64,000 nucleotides of DNA from Dermatophagoides farinae (taxonomy: Eukaryota; Arthropoda; Arachnida; Sarcoptiformes; Pyroglyphidae), in contig NC_134679.1 of assembly GCF_024713945.1 (NCBI RefSeq), forward strand, positions 253,001-317,000, written 5' to 3'. The position numbers were made by a program, and so were the translations under genes. The notes below the pieces were generated by a model, which was not told the DNA's origin, searched no databases, and saw only the letters and a list, made by a program, of their open reading frames with translations. This document shows positions 1-15,100 of the stretch, piece after piece. Numbering within the stretch: the stretch's first letter is position 1; each line of letters begins with the position of its first letter.

Positions 1-3000
1 TCAAAACTATTCATAAGTTCATCATCATCAACGTTATCGTCGTCAAAGGTACCACCACGAACAGCAATGCTTTCATCACCATCATTATTGTTGTTGTCCA
101 TCATGGATGACAATGATAATCTAACATTTTTTTGATTTTGTTGATTATTATTATCATCATCATTATCATCATCAAGAATGACAGTATCAGCAGCAGTAGC
201 AGGAACAATAGCATCCATAATTGTTTGCGATGATAATAATAATTCTTCATCATTCAATCCATGAACTCGATTGATTTGTGATTGTTTTGTAATAATGGTT
301 TTATTACTTTTATCACCACCACCATCATCAACATCATCATTATTATCATTATCATCACCATAAACAATTTCAGTGTTGTTGTCAATTTCTTTGTCTTTAG
401 AATGTTTTTGTTGTCCTTCAATTTGTTGTTGTTTTTGATTTTTATCGCAAGAAGAATCATCGATAGAATTACGATTTTTATGACGATGAGATTGATGGTT
501 TACATGCAATGACGATGATGTAGTAGTTTGTGGTTGTCGTCGCTTATCATCATTATTATTCGAATTCAATGAGATCATCTTTTTTCGGATTAAATTTGAA
601 TCATCAATTTTTGTTTTCGATTGTTTTATTGTTAAATGTTTACTTTCATCCATCATCACATTATTTTCATCATCATCATCATCATCAGCGTCGATCAATA
701 ATGTTGACTTTGACTGATGATTGAAATGAAGATCCGATTTTTTTTGTGTCTTGGAATGTTTTGAATGTTGTTTACTATTATTATTGTGGTTATGATGATT
801 GTCACTGATTTCTTCATTAACAACAATTGAATTAACATCATCATCATTGATGGTGGTCATTGTCATCATTTTTGATGTTGTTGTTGTGGCCATTTTGTTA
901 TTGTTAAATAATAACTTATCATCATCATCATCATCATTGTCGCCATCATCATCATCGTCGTCTTCGTCAACATCACCATCATCATTATAATCATTATCAT
1001 TATCATCAACATCTAAATCACTAATATTATCTTTGTCCTTGTTTTCCGTTGTTTCATCAGCATCTATTAACGTTTGTCTATTATCAGCATCTTTTTGATT
1101 TTTATTCTCTTTATTTATTATTGATGTCGTTGTTGTAGATCGTTGTTGTTGTTCGGTAATTATCGATGTCTGATTATCATTCACATTGACTAAATTCTCT
1201 GGTGATGATGATGAAGACGATAATGATGATGCTGACGTTGATGATGATAGTGTTGTTGAAGAATTATTCATTGATGATGATAATGAAGAAGATGATGATG
1301 CAAACAAGGGTTTCGTCGAAGAAGATTGTGTCAGAGATTTATTTAAATTTGTTGAATGTGGATGATGATGATGATGGTGGTGGTGATGGTGATTGATTTT
1401 CAATGATGATGATGATGATGAATATTTTGCCGATTTAAAATGAAGATGTTGTGATGATCGATGTTGTCGATTTTGATGATGAAATGTTGTTGTTGAGGAT
1501 TTCGTTTTGTTCGTTGAAATAGAAGAACTTTGCTGTTGTTTTTGTTGATTACTTGAAGTATTCAGACCAGAATCAGAAGATGATGAAGAAGATGATAGTA
1601 CAACACCAGAATCACTACCAATTTTATCATTCGTCGCGCTAATCGATGACGATGATGGTGATGATGGGGTTGATGATGGCGATGTGGCTGTTGTTGTTGT
1701 CGTTGCTACTGTTTGAAATTTATTAAAAGAAACAGGTGGTGGAACCATTGAAACCGATGATGATTGTGATAAAATCATCGATTCGGCCATTGTTTTCTCT
1801 GGTTCCGTTTGTTGTCGTTGTTGCTGCTTTTGTTCAGACAGTTGGTTATCAACACTATGGGATTCGATTGTTTTATTGCCGCCTATAGGTGGTAGTGCCG
1901 TTGAATATTCTATATTTTGTCAATTGAATTATAAACAAAAATTAAAAATCAATTACTAATGATGATGATTACAATTCAAATATCTGTATATCGTTCGATA
2001 ATTGTTTATCACCTATTTTATTATCAATATCCATTGATCCAAATACTATTCTTGGCATATATGCAACAACAACAAAAATTATATAAAACACACGGCTATA
2101 ACGAAATACAAAATAGATGTTTGTGTGTGTGTGTGTGAGTGTGTGTGAAATATAATTATTATATTTAAACAACAACAACAAAAATCAACCAATCTATCCA
2201 TGAATCACATGCCTGATCAATCATTTATCGATTAGATCGAATGGATTCATCATCATTATTATTATTATAAATTATATCGATTTTTTTTTCTTGATTTTTT
2301 ATTGATTGTGATTGATAATCAAAAAAAGAAAAATTATGCGATCATAATCATTGAACCGATTCAATTGTACATAGAGTACATAAATATACACAAACACAAA
2401 CACCCTACTCTGTTAACCAATAAATTTTTTTCATATTGATTTTTATCGAAAAATCAAAATCAACCGAAAAACAGTCAATTGCTTAAATTGATGGGGTACA
2501 CTATAGAAATATCACCAACTGATCAACTACGACCTGGTGTGTTTGGCTAGTTCTACCTTCTACAACAACCTGATGATGGTGTTTTTGGAAAAAGACGAAG
2601 AAAAATTGATGATATGAACGGCAAAGATATTAATTTTGTAACAAATAATCATCAACATCATCAAATTTGATTTTCGTCTCGTGAATAAAATCTGTCATAT
2701 TGTTGATATGATATAATTATTGATTGATTGAATGGATTTTTTGCTTTATTTTTAGATATTATTTTTGTTGTTATTCGGTCTATCATTGATTGATTTGATT
2801 TATCAATCAATTATCATATGATAAAATGAATTGAATGTCTAGTAAAAATAGTTTCAATATCAATCTTACGATGGCGCCTCGCTCATAATAGTTAGAAAGA
2901 TGATATATTTTAAAAAATTTTAAAATTTCATATTCCAATACTTACAAAATTGATTTTTTGAATGCAAGAAAAAAAAATTTGAAGAAAACAACAAAAAACT

Positions 3001-5460
3001 TTTGAAACAAAGTTGAATAAAAACACATACACAGAGAGAGATTTATGAGGTTTGTTGAGATCATCGAATCAATTTAAAAAGATGATTCGTTCATTCATTA
3101 AATTAGTAATTTAATTGGAAAATTTTTCAAAAATCAAGTAAACACAAACAAACACATGAAAATGAATGTAATCGTATTGCAAGAGAGAGAGAGAGAAAGA
3201 AAGAAAACAAGTTTTTTCTATTTATTTTTGTTTTAAAAACATAATGAGAAAAATCAACGAAATAAAACAGAGAAAAATTCGCGCCAAACACGGCAATTTG
3301 GAACAGATAAAATTTCAAAAAAAAAAAAAAATTTCTGCAAATATAAACAACACATGTGTCCGTGTGTGTGTGTGTATGTGTGCTGACTATCCAATAGCCA
3401 GATTGCAACTGAAACTCTATAGTCTTGTTTGACGACGATAACGATGACGACAAAGTGTAGACTCTCGAACTATAAATTCGTATATGTGTGTGGTGAATGT
3501 ATATGAATCTTTTTTTTTTTTTTTTTTGGTAGAAAAAATGGTCGTCTGCTTGCTACTGCTTCTTCAGCTGCTGCTGCTGTTGTTGTTGTTCGTTTTCATT
3601 CATTCAAACATTCTCTTTTTTTCAAATTCATTTTTTACATATTTCATGTGAGAAAAAATCGAGTAAACAAGTGAAGATAATCAAGGAATTACGCGATCAG
3701 AACAGAAGAAAAAAAATTGAATTATCACCATTGACATTATGGAATTCTTGTTTTTTCGGATATTTTGACTATTCGTCAGGATTTTTTTTTGTGAATCGAT
3801 CCATATCGGGATTGTTTTTCTATGTACAACAACAAATCCACTGTTTTCAATCAAAAAATATTGAACGAAAAACAACCACCACATGATCCTACGACTATCA
3901 CCGCAAAATTGATCACAAGCTAATCTTTGATCGATTATAAATTCAATTATTTAGTGAAATGCAATGAAAAAGATTTCATGGAAAATCCTGGACGCACCTT
4001 TATTATATGGTAGGTGTGTATCTGTGTGTATGTGAATGAAAGAAATGGCCAAATACACGGTGAAGAAAAAAACAATTAAAAATTGTGATTGTCGATCGCT
4101 GATCAAATGATGATGATTCAAAAGATTTATAGCGCATAAAATTCGAATACATTCATCAAATAGAAAATAAATGGTTTATCGATTGTATAGAAAAAAAATG
4201 TCAATCATCAAAATGATGAATCTCAAAATATTTCATCGATATAAAATATGAAATGAAACGAAATTTTCAACTTGATATCGCACCTAATCGATTGTGTGAT
4301 GGCCTCATCATCATCATCATCATGGTTGTTTTTTTTAAGACAAAAATCATCGAAATTATCATTTGTCAACAATTTAAATTTTTTTTTTTCATTATTCACA
4401 CAAGATTAGAATGGAGAAAAAAGTTTAAATTTTTTCCTCAATCAGATTATATTAAGCTCAAGTGAGCGAGCGAAAAAACCATATTTCTATATCGATGGGA
4501 TAATCTACATATGGTGAAGTGAGAAAAATGAAAAAATTTTTAAAACACAAAAAACCACTATCATCGTATACATTCGAACCGCATCGGTTACATATGGACA
4601 AAATCTTGATCAAAACAATTTTAAATAATCACATGTGGTGAATAGATTTCACATTGTTTTTTCCTTCACAAACAAACACTGATGACGATGATGTAGATTA
4701 TTATTTTTGGAAAATTTTCCGAAACATAAGATTAAATACAAGTATGGTCAACATTTGTTTTTTTCAGGCTGATAAATTGGATCAAAATTACAATTATTCA
4801 ATTATTGTCACCACCATCAACATCATGTTCAATCACATTGATTGTAACGAAATGTGACAGCAGAAAAAAAATGATAAAGATGATGATGGAAAAAGAAGAA
4901 AGGAAGGATAGAAAAAACCTGATCTAATGGATGAATCAACAAGTTGATCTAAAATTATCAATTTTTGTATCATTCAAATGATCATATTCAATGATTCAAT
5001 GTCAATTAAAATTTTTGTTGTTATTTTCAAAAAAAAAAAAAGATTTTCTCTCTTCTAGATTAACATTGATAGGCCATCGTAGGAGGCAATATAGATAAAA
5101 ATATGAAGAAAAAAAATAAACAAAATTCGGCTTAACCCGAATCATTTAATTTTTTTTTTTTTTTTTGAATTATCTTAACTAATGATTCTCTTTTTTTTTA
5201 TTTCGACAACAAAAAATGTTTTTTTTTGTGTTCGAATCTACTTGTTTTCTTTTTCTGATGATTATATACCGATGGCGTTAATTTTTCAGGCGATCGACAT
5301 CATTTTTTTGAATTTTTTTTCTTTTTTTTTGATGACATTACATTATCGACCATCATTTTTTGCCTGTTTTTTTTATTAAATCTAATTTTTTGTTGTTTGT
5401 GTTTATGCTTATTTCAACTAGATTTCTTCGTTTGTTATTTGAAGCAAATTTTTTTTCGCT

Positions 5461-5491
<31 letters not shown>

Positions 5492-5940
5492 CAATCGATT
5501 AGACCCCGATGGACACACATGACATATTAGATCATCAGAAAACATCATTGGTAGAAAAAAAATCAACAAAATCACTAAATGATCGACAAGTGAAAAAAAA
5601 TGAATCTACCGAGTCTGTGTGTGTGTGTGTGTCAAATTAAAAAAAAACAACCAAAATTTGATCAAAAAAAAAATATATACGATCATGATGATGATGATGA
5701 TGATGAAAGATGGAAATAAATAATAAAAATAAATTTTGGCCATAAAAGACAAGACATGAAGAAAAATCAAATTAAACATGGATAAGAAAAATGAAAAAGA
5801 GGAAAAAACTAACGATCAGATCCGATTGAATCAATGGTGATGATCGGGATCGATTAGCTAAAGCGTAGATGATTTCTGTTCATTTTATTGCATTTGAGAT
5901 TTATTCAAGTCATTTGGTTTTTTTTGATCAAAATTAATTT

Positions 5941-5975
<35 letters not shown>

Positions 5976-8900
5976 ACACAGACAAACAAGAAAAAATATC
6001 CTTGAATGCAGTGAAAACAACAAAAAAAAACTAGATAATTTCATTACAAATTGATATCATCATCATCATTGATATGAAACAGGAACTTTCATATAAATGA
6101 AAAAAACAAATGAAAATTTCCAATCAGCAATCAGAAAACAAAACGACAAATTCGACAATTGATTATCGTTACTTTGTCTGTTTGTTGATAATAAAATTCA
6201 TGGATTCTATTTGGAAAAAAATGGGTGAAATGTAAAAAAAAATTTTCTGGATTATCAAATTCTAAAGAAAAAATTTTTTTACTTCTCTTTATTCAAAATT
6301 TACCCATTTTTTTTGTCAAAATTATTCAAAATGTCAATCGGATTTCGACATGCACAACACACATACACACAATCAGTATTTGGAAATCAAAAAAAAAATC
6401 AGTGTCCATTATATTGATTATCGGCTATAAACCGACAATCAATAATTGATATGAATATTATACAAAAGAAATAAAATTCTCCCTCTCACTCTGTTTATTT
6501 GTTTTGTCAATTTCCTATGTGATTTATTTATTTTTTATTTGTTGTTGTTGTAGTTGTTGTTGTGAATTCAATATATCAATATCGACATTTTTTTGTTCGC
6601 TTAGTTTGGTGATAATCGCACAACACACAAACACATATATCAAATGATTTGGTTTTTTTTTCTTGTTTGCCCATTTTGTTGTGTGTTTCTCTATCAAGAT
6701 GAAACCGATTCAACCGAAACAACCAGAATTTTTTTTTTGTTTTTCATTTGTTTGAATTCCCCAGCAATAACATATTTTGTGATATAATAAACTGGACTAC
6801 TGTGTGTGTGTGTGTGATTGTCGATTGATTAGAGTTTGATTGATTGACGTTTTTCAAATATTGGTGTAAATGTAATTTGAATTATGTAAAAAAAAATTCG
6901 GTCAAAAAACAAAATTGGGGAAAAAACAAAACAAAACGACAATGAAATTGATAACAAACAGATATGAAATTTAGAGAAAAAAGGAAAGTAAGGGGGTGGC
7001 AAGTGGATGGTTGGAAACCACAATCAGAATGATGTACATTTTTGTTGATTATCCAAAAAAAACATCACCATCATCAGAACTATGGCAAAGCCACAAAGAA
7101 AGGTTTCCTTTTTCAGAAATTGGGCCAATTCGTTTTGTGCTCCACTACACATACAATAACAATCAACGTGAAAAATGATTATCATTTTACAAACCCAAAA
7201 TTGAATTTGAATTATTTACGTATTTTTTTCAAGTATAAGAATGGATTTCCTTTCCATTTTAATCATTTTGTTTTTTTCCATTGAAAAATATTTATCCTTC
7301 TCTTAAAATGTAAAATTTGGTTGGCTATTTTTTCATTCAAATATTGATCTGAAATAGCTAGAATTGCATTTGTACTCGATGTATAAATGTTTTTGTTTCT
7401 TTTTTAACAATGAGGAAATCGAAAAGAAAAAATAAAAAAAAATCTGATATTCTAGAATCATCATGGAATGATGAATGATCATCTGGAAAGAATTGTACAA
7501 CAACAACAACACCACCAGCAAATCAGAGAATACATCAATCATTCAATAGTCAATCAATTGATTATTTTTTCGTTCTCTGATTCTTGGGTCATTTATCCAA
7601 TCGATTTTCTTGATTCAAAAAACAAAAAAAAAATTCCTTAACTCGAATCTCTTATTCATTTATAGATTAGTGAAACAATGACCAAAAAAGACAAAAAAAA
7701 AAAAACAAAATGTCACGAATGATTTTGGGCTAATGAGCACAAGAATCCTATCAATATTAGTGTGTGTGTGCGTGTGATAGATGGATTTTGAAACAAAAAC
7801 AACAACAGGCTAAACAATGAAATTGACCAAAACAATCGATCAAGCACATTAGAAAAAACGAAAAAATCGATTGTGAAAAAAAACGTAAAAAGATCATTCA
7901 CAATGACAACAACAACATTTTGATAGATTGGAATTTGAAAGATTTTTAGAGTAAAAAAGAAAATTAAACTAAGACAAAAAAATGGACAACATACCGAATG
8001 ATGATATAATGCAGCTATTGGTTGTTGTATCAGAGGTTAATGTCGTATGTGTTGTCGGTTTCACCGTTGTCATCTTTGTTTTCGATGACAAGGATTGATC
8101 CTGATTATTGACATTATGATGACCATGATGATGATGATGGTGATGAGGATGAGTATGATGATGACCACCACCACCACCTACACTATCAATGACATTTGTA
8201 TGACGTCTACGTTGATTATTGACAATATTATTATGATGATGATGATGATAATGATGACGATGATGCAATGAATGATGATGAGGATGATGATGGATTATGA
8301 TTCCATTTTTACGTTTTTTTGTTACTAAATGACCAATATTATTTGATTTTGGCGGTGGTAATGTCATCGTCGTCGATGATGATGATGATGATGAAGAGGG
8401 TGCTGGTAATGATTGTGCTGGTGTTGGCGATGACGATGATGATGATGATGAAGTCGATGTTGTTGTCGTTGATGACAATGAGGATTGTGATCGATGAAAA
8501 TGTACCTTAACATGATTACGATGACGATGATGATGATGATGGTGGTGGTGATGGTGATAATGATGATTTTGATCCGCGGATGACGATGATATCGTTGCAA
8601 ACCAAGTACCATTCTTTTTTTCCATTATTGGTTTTATTGTTGTCGTAGATGATAATCGTTCATTATCGATAATTTCATCGCCATTATTCTTCTTATCATC
8701 CTGATTTTTATCAACAATTTTTTCTTTAACCACATGAAAACCATGAATGTCATGTTTAATTTCTTTTAAATTATTATTATCATCAGCTGATGTTGTCATA
8801 ACATCATCTTTATTTGTCAAATCGACATTAAAGCCATTCATATGAACCCTAGATTTCGTTGATGACGATGATGATTGATGTTGTTGTGGTTCGTTGACAT

Positions 8901-9018
8901 TAGAGTCATTTTGAACTGTGACATTTGAATCCAAATTATCAGCATTGATAATACATTGATCACCATCAAAACTACAAACAGCTGTAGCCATTGTTGAGGA
9001 ATTTTTTATTTCAAACAT
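1..9018 (-). CDS. Large low-complexity Ser/Asp/His-rich protein, two coding exons, C-terminus off the left edge
   Basis: I do not recognise this protein. The first coding exon is 9018..7995; the next is 1909..1 and is still open at the window edge. The first exon ends one base into a codon at a GTATGT donor, and the second begins after TATAG with two bases that complete it (Glu). The reading frame then runs about 635 codons without a stop. The visible protein is about 977 residues. Exon 1 is rich in His runs (10 or more), Ser runs and a Gly5 stretch. Exon 2 has Ser-, Asp-, Asn- and Gln-rich tracts and many Lys, typical of a disordered nuclear or regulatory protein, though no domain is visible. 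The start may be the Met at 9018 or the Met at 8991, which has the better context (A at -3, G at +4). The missing C-terminal part probably holds any folded domain. The gene structure is well supported by matching intron phases; the function is unknown. Confidence 0.75.
5465..5491. repeat. (GAT)9 microsatellite
   Basis: Nine uninterrupted GAT units. This triplet is the commonest repeat unit throughout the window, on both strands and in both coding and non-coding DNA. Confidence 0.95.
5942..5974. repeat. A33 homopolymer
   Basis: An uninterrupted run of 33 adenines, followed by ACAC. It could be the tail scar of an old retroposed copy or simple slippage. I see no target-site duplication or retroelement body next to it. 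Confidence 0.9.
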
Positions 9019-9163
9019 TTTTTTCTGGTCTTTTTTGATTTTGTTGAATAAAATTGTTTATGATTTTGATGATTGTGATGGCAAAATCGATTATCATAAG
9101 CGTTATTGATATTTTTGTGGCCATTAATTTTTGGAGCTTTTCATTAATAAGATGATAAAAAAA
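9019..9163 (-). promoter_or_regulatory. 5' UTR part of the first coding exon, with a probable acceptor
   Basis: Reading the minus strand, a T-rich stretch ending in TTTTCAG lies just right of 9163. This suggests that the exon holding the start codon begins at 9163 and is spliced to an upstream non-coding exon. The best upstream donor I see is at 20527. This is inferred from splice-site likeness only. Confidence 0.3.
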
Positions 9164-12100
9164 CTGAAAATTAAAATTTTTATAATCAAAAACTAAAAAA
9201 TTTTAACAAAACAAAAATTTCAAAAACTTTTCAAATTATCACCCATATAATGATAATGATGATGACCATCTAATTTTATTTTACTCGGGCCTAGTTTATT
9301 TTTCATCGTCGTCATTATTATCATAATCACATTGGGAGCAATTCTAATCCGGGAATACAAAATTCACACACACACATTCAGACACATTCACAAACACTCG
9401 ATCCAAAAAAAAAAGCAAAAACAAAAACTCGTTTACACGGGAAAAATTTTATTATTATTATTAGTTATTCCCCACTGATAAACACCAAACCAAAATGTTT
9501 GTAACCATGTAACAATAACAATTTAGCTCATCATCATTATCATCAAATGATGTCCAGTATTTATTATCATTATCATCGTCATCATTATTTTATTATAAAA
9601 ACACGAATCAAGTAGCCTTAAAAACAAACCAGAAAAAAAATGAGAAAGAGAAGAGAAAAAAATCACAATTTTTGTTTTTCTCAATTCGTGTGTTGTTATT
9701 GTTGTTGTTGTTGTTGTTCTTGTTTTATTGACGATAACAAATGATAGACGAGTGGTCAGTTAGTGATAACGCGTTGTTTTTTTTTCTCTTGATTCATTCA
9801 TTTATAACAATTCACTCGTTCACTCCTGGTATGTGTATGTGGTGTTCCCGGAACTGTGATTTTCACATACTACTACATAGATAGAGATTATATGAGCCAT
9901 AGTAGTATGGAAAGAGAAAGTGAGCGAGTGAAAATTGAATTGAAAAATAAATATATTACATAAACAGCGACATAAACAAAGCAAGCAAGCAAGCAACCAT
10001 TATTAAACTTATAAACTTTCTCTTTCGATGATGATGATGATGATGGTAATGTATATCGATATGGAATTTGATATACATTACACATTGGAACAAATGTGAA
10101 TGATGTATGTGTGTGTGTGTTTGTGGATGTATATGGATAACGACAAGATTCTTGTCATCATTTTTTTTTCACTGTTTGTTTGTTCCATTCCATAATAATA
10201 ATGTAAAATTTTATCAAAACCGGACACACACAAACACACATACATCGACAACGACAGTCATCATCATCATCATCATCATTGATCATTATTTTTTATTTAT
10301 TTTCTTTTTACCAGAAAAAAAATCTATCAAAGCTATAGATTTCCTGATGATAATGATTATTGTGCATTTGTTTTGCTTCATATCGATTATGAAATTATAT
10401 TCGTTTGAAACAAAATGAATAATAAAACAAACTAAATCTTTAGGGATTTTTTACTCGTGTTTATCGATTATTGATTAGAAATGGATCCACTAATTTTTTG
10501 CACCCTCGAGCTTCAACATTGAATCCAAATGGAAAAAGAAAGGAAAAAAATAACCGGAAAAAAGTGATTTACTTGAAAATTGTGTAGTGTCCAGAATTCG
10601 ATGACGATTTATTCACACACACACACACGTAAGGAATAGAGAAAAAGAAATCAGGATGTACATATTGATGATCATCATTAACATCAATCATCAAAAAAAA
10701 GATCCAACGAAAAAGAAGAAAAAGTGCAAAACGCATTCAAAATGGCAAATTATCCATATAAATATTTCTAATGTGAAAAAAACAGCCGTTTTCAAACCAT
10801 CCAATCAACCAGGTCGAAAATATTCTGCTGTTGTTGAAAACCACTGTTCTCGGCAAAAAAAAAACATTCATTTCATTTCATTTCTATTTGAAATACAAAA
10901 AAAATGGCATAAATAAAAACTCGTGGCCATTTATTTAACAACAAATGACCAAATGGTTGTAAATTATAACAGCACACTCAACACTTGTACACCTCTCTAT
11001 GAAAAAAAAAATCGATACCGACAAATACCAATATTTCATACAAACAAACAAAAATGTTTTGAATTGTGAAAATGGACAGAAAATTTGTGTCTACGTGAAT
11101 CTCTAGAGTGATGATACGAAATCATCATCAACAAATAACGGTAGTATTGGAAATGGCAATCGGATATGAAAAAAAAATTTTTGATTCGGGCGAAAAAAAA
11201 AATAAACAAAAACGATGGAAATAAATTATAACCAAAAAAAACTCAGAACTCAGAAAAAAATCGAAAATGAATCAATAAATAACAATGATGATGATGATGA
11301 TAATTGTAATCAAAGTACAAATGGCCAAGAAAAAAAAAAGAATGACCATCCAATGATGACCAAAATGATGGTGATGATGATAATAACGTTTAACTAGAGG
11401 AAACGGAAATTCACAAACAAATCAAGTTGCAGTGGATTTTTTTTTCATTTTCATATAAAAAAACATTGTGTGAATACGTGCATGATATTTATTTGTGTTT
11501 AAATAAATACAAAAAAAAATAAATAATTACAAATGACAATGAACAATTTGATGATTGATCATCATCATCATCACACTATTTATGAATTTGACATAAATCG
11601 ATATATAAGGAAATTGGAAATCTACACTACTGATGGACGTTATTGATGATTATGATTGTGTACGTGATTCGAATTCAAATGATAAATAGTTATTATGATT
11701 TCATTTCAATTCATTTTTTTCCACTTTATGAGAAAAAAATCTTGCTTCTAGCAATCAATAAATCTGAAATGATTTTTTTCCATAATATTTTTTGGCAATA
11801 ATAATGATGATGATTATTATGGGTATGAATTTTCATCATCAAACAAGAATTTAGAAATGGATCGATAATCAAAGAATCATTTCCATCGCACTTTTGGGGT
11901 AAAATGTCAAATGCCAATTTTTTTTGCAAAATGCCCAATGTTTCATTCAATTGATGGTGATGATGCACAATTCGTAATCGATTTGATTTCATTCATCCAT
12001 TCTAGGGTTGATGAAGTGTGAACTGAGCAGTAACGAAAAAAAAATCGAAAATTACATCCTTATCAATTGGCTGATTTTTTTTTCAACGCGAAAGAAAACA

Positions 12101-15100
12101 ATCAATTGAATTTGGTGATGATTTAAAAAATTTTTTGTTCGTTAAAAAAATTGAAAAAAAATTCAACTAAAACCAGCGCGATTTGTATCTCATACACACT
12201 CTCACAGTTTTCATTGGAATGAAATTCGATTGATGCTACCGCTTTGTTTGAAAAGAGTTGGATAATCACTTGTGAACACACACATAGACACACACACAAT
12301 GAATAAAACTATCAAGAAATAGATTAAGTAATAAAAACGTTTGTGTGTATGAAATTCTAAATGAACACACACACACGCGTTCATTCGGGAAAAGAAACAG
12401 AAACAAAACGAAAAACAATCAATGAATTGAATCAAATTAAATGGAATATATACGATTCAATCGTGCGAGTCAATCGAGTTTTTTTTTTGCTATAGCTGGG
12501 GATGAGTTTTTTTTTTTTAAAAGTGTAATGAATCGATTTCATCCACACAAACAGCCATCATCATCATCATCATCAAGTGAGTGATTCATTGATGAATCAA
12601 TCGAATTAAAGCTTTAAAGTTTAATTCTAATTTTTTTGTTGCTCTTTTAAATTAAAATAATTTTTTTTTTGTTAGATTTTGATTCAGAAGAAAAATCAGT
12701 TAAATGATTGTAGTTGATTGGAGAAAAAAAACGCACAAAATGAATCATGGATGGAGTTAAGTGATTAGGAAATGAAACAAAAAACGAAAATCTCGTATAA
12801 CGAGATTCTGTATTTTTTTAAAAAAAATGACCGATCGAATCCTTTTTTTTCTATAATGACGGTTCGATAAAACTTTAAAACTTTTATATTTCATTTGATT
12901 TTGTTTCACATATGAAAAACTATTAAAATGGGCAAAAAGAATCGAGCAATGTGATTAGTTTGAAATCGATTTGATGTCGTTGCCATGGCAATTCCATTTG
13001 AAATCAATGATGATGATGATGATGTTTGTTTGTGAGAATGAATTTCAATTCAATATTTTAGTCTTTGAAACAAGTAATGATATTGATGATTATGGACAGA
13101 ATTTTCAGTAAAAAAAAAGTGAGAGATAATTGTTCAAAGTCAAAGCGAAAGAAAAAAGAAAAAAATTGATTATGATGGAACGATGCTGACAACGACAACG
13201 ACGATCTGCCGCTTGTCATCATCATTCATTCGATCTTATTCTTTAGATTCTTTGCCTCTTTCTCATTTCTCTCTGTGTGGGTTTTTTCACGAAAGAAAAA
13301 AAAACAGATACAAAGTTATGAATATCGAAACGCAGAAAAAAAAACTTAAACTTGTAACCACAGAATCGATACCGAAACTTAAATCAAAAACCAAAAAAAA
13401 AAATTGCCCGCTAGCAATTGGACAATATCACTATAGCGTAGCAAAGTAACTACTAAAGCAAGTTTTTCTTTCTCATTTTTTTCGCAGTTATAGCAACCCA
13501 AAAAAAGAAAAATAAAGATAAAGATAAATCACCCGGAATCAATGTTCATAATATGGGAGACAAACAAATTGTCGTCAATCTGTATACAGCTATGCACTAT
13601 ACTAATCGTTATATCCTCTGGCCTATTCAAATAAATAAATGTGTGGACCATAGATAAAGTTTTGATCGGTCGGATGCACACACACACACACATTGATACA
13701 CCGTAACGAAACAAGAATGAATTGTGATCAAGAATGACAAGGGACATGGACCCAGAAAAAAAATCATTTTGTTAAATGGGGAGCCAATTTGGAACATTAT
13801 ATAATTGATATAATCACATTATTGCAACAAGAAAAAAAATGATAAAAAGCGAAAGAAACGGATACATCATACGGGCAATAAACGAAAAAGTTTTTCATCA
13901 TCATCAATATTTCACCAATACAATATTTGCGATGATAAATCGAAAAGATGGAGAAAGAAACATTTAAATTTCAATCAATATTCATCATCATCATCGTGAT
14001 ACACACCCGCTAATGACATAATCATGATCATCAGAGAATATTATATATGTCATTTTTAGCACAGGAAAAAAATATATCAAAATTAAAGAATCGAAATATG
14101 AAATTCTGTAAAGCGAAAAAAAACATTATCATGGAAATCATTGGAAAAAAGGAATGCTCCAGGGTATTTTATTATTACTACTGGCAATGATCATTGCAGA
14201 CTAAATCAAAAAAAAATATATTACCATTCTATAATGATATGATGATAAACAATTTTTTGATTGCAAATTCAAATGACATTGTCATTCTATCTTTTTCCTA
14301 TCCATTTTGTCAATTATTACTGTAAATAACCGGGATGAATTTTGTTGTTTTCGTCGTACGACAAAATAGATTGTGGTGATGATGAAAACCATCACCGAAC
14401 AACAATAAGAGATAGATAAAAAATGGAAAGAAAAACAAATTTTTGCCATAACTAGTGATAAAATCTCTCGCAGAAAATATTGTATTGTAAGCGATAGAGA
14501 TAGAGAGAAAGAGAAAACAATTTTTTTTTGTTGGTTTACAAATAAAAAAAAATTAACCGGAAAACGGAAGTTGCACCGTTTAGGCATAAAAACAGCCTTA
14601 TTATTACACATCGGATATAGAATATGTGAATATATGTGAATGAATGAATCACACACACACATACATAATGTTATGATATCAACAACAACAACAACAAAAC
14701 CGACAATAATCACTATACATCAAAAACCGGGTGGTAATATCACAAATGTGAAACAAATAAACAAACGAAAAAAAAATTGAATGAAATGAAATGAACTTGA
14801 CTGAGTAGAGAATACAACACACACACACATTATTATTATAATCTAGAATTTATCTTTTTTTTGGAATGGATTTAATAATAATAACAGCAGAAACAACAAC
14901 GACCACAATGGATGAATGAATGAATCAAGAAAGAAAAAACCTTATCATTATTTAACCATTTGGTATCCAAAAATATGTTAAAGTATCATTTACACTATTG
15001 TCATCATCGTTGTTGTTGACGAAGAAGATCAACAACAACAACAACAACGACGACGGACAGAATTAAATGATAAAATGAATGAATGAAAAAAAACATGGAA

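Larger units (their letters stand above)
1910..7994 (-). other. 6.1-kb intron of the low-complexity protein gene
   Basis: Between GTATGT (minus-strand donor at 7994) and TATAG (acceptor ending at 1910) I see no conserved exon. The content is AT-rich sequence with TG/CA runs, T- and A-homopolymers, GAT/ATG tracts and an A33 run. Donor-like minus-strand sites at about 2869 (GTAAGATT, just after a short ATG-initiated ORF of six residues) and 2947 (GTAAGTATT) could mark alternative first exons, but neither gives a phase-compatible coding exon that I can defend. Confidence 0.6.

Noticed and set aside
2491-2640. Plus-strand reading with PTDQLRPGVFG-like peptide
   Set aside because: Interrupted by TAG after 19 codons, lies within an intron, and no splice signals rescue it.
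5210-5245. tRNA-like B-box (GTTCGAATC)
   Set aside because: No A-box at a proper distance and no cloverleaf; flanked by T-runs.
6996-7178. 60-codon plus-strand frame with mixed composition
   Set aside because: Opens with GTG rather than ATG, lies inside the intron of the minus-strand gene, and ends without splice or poly(A) support.
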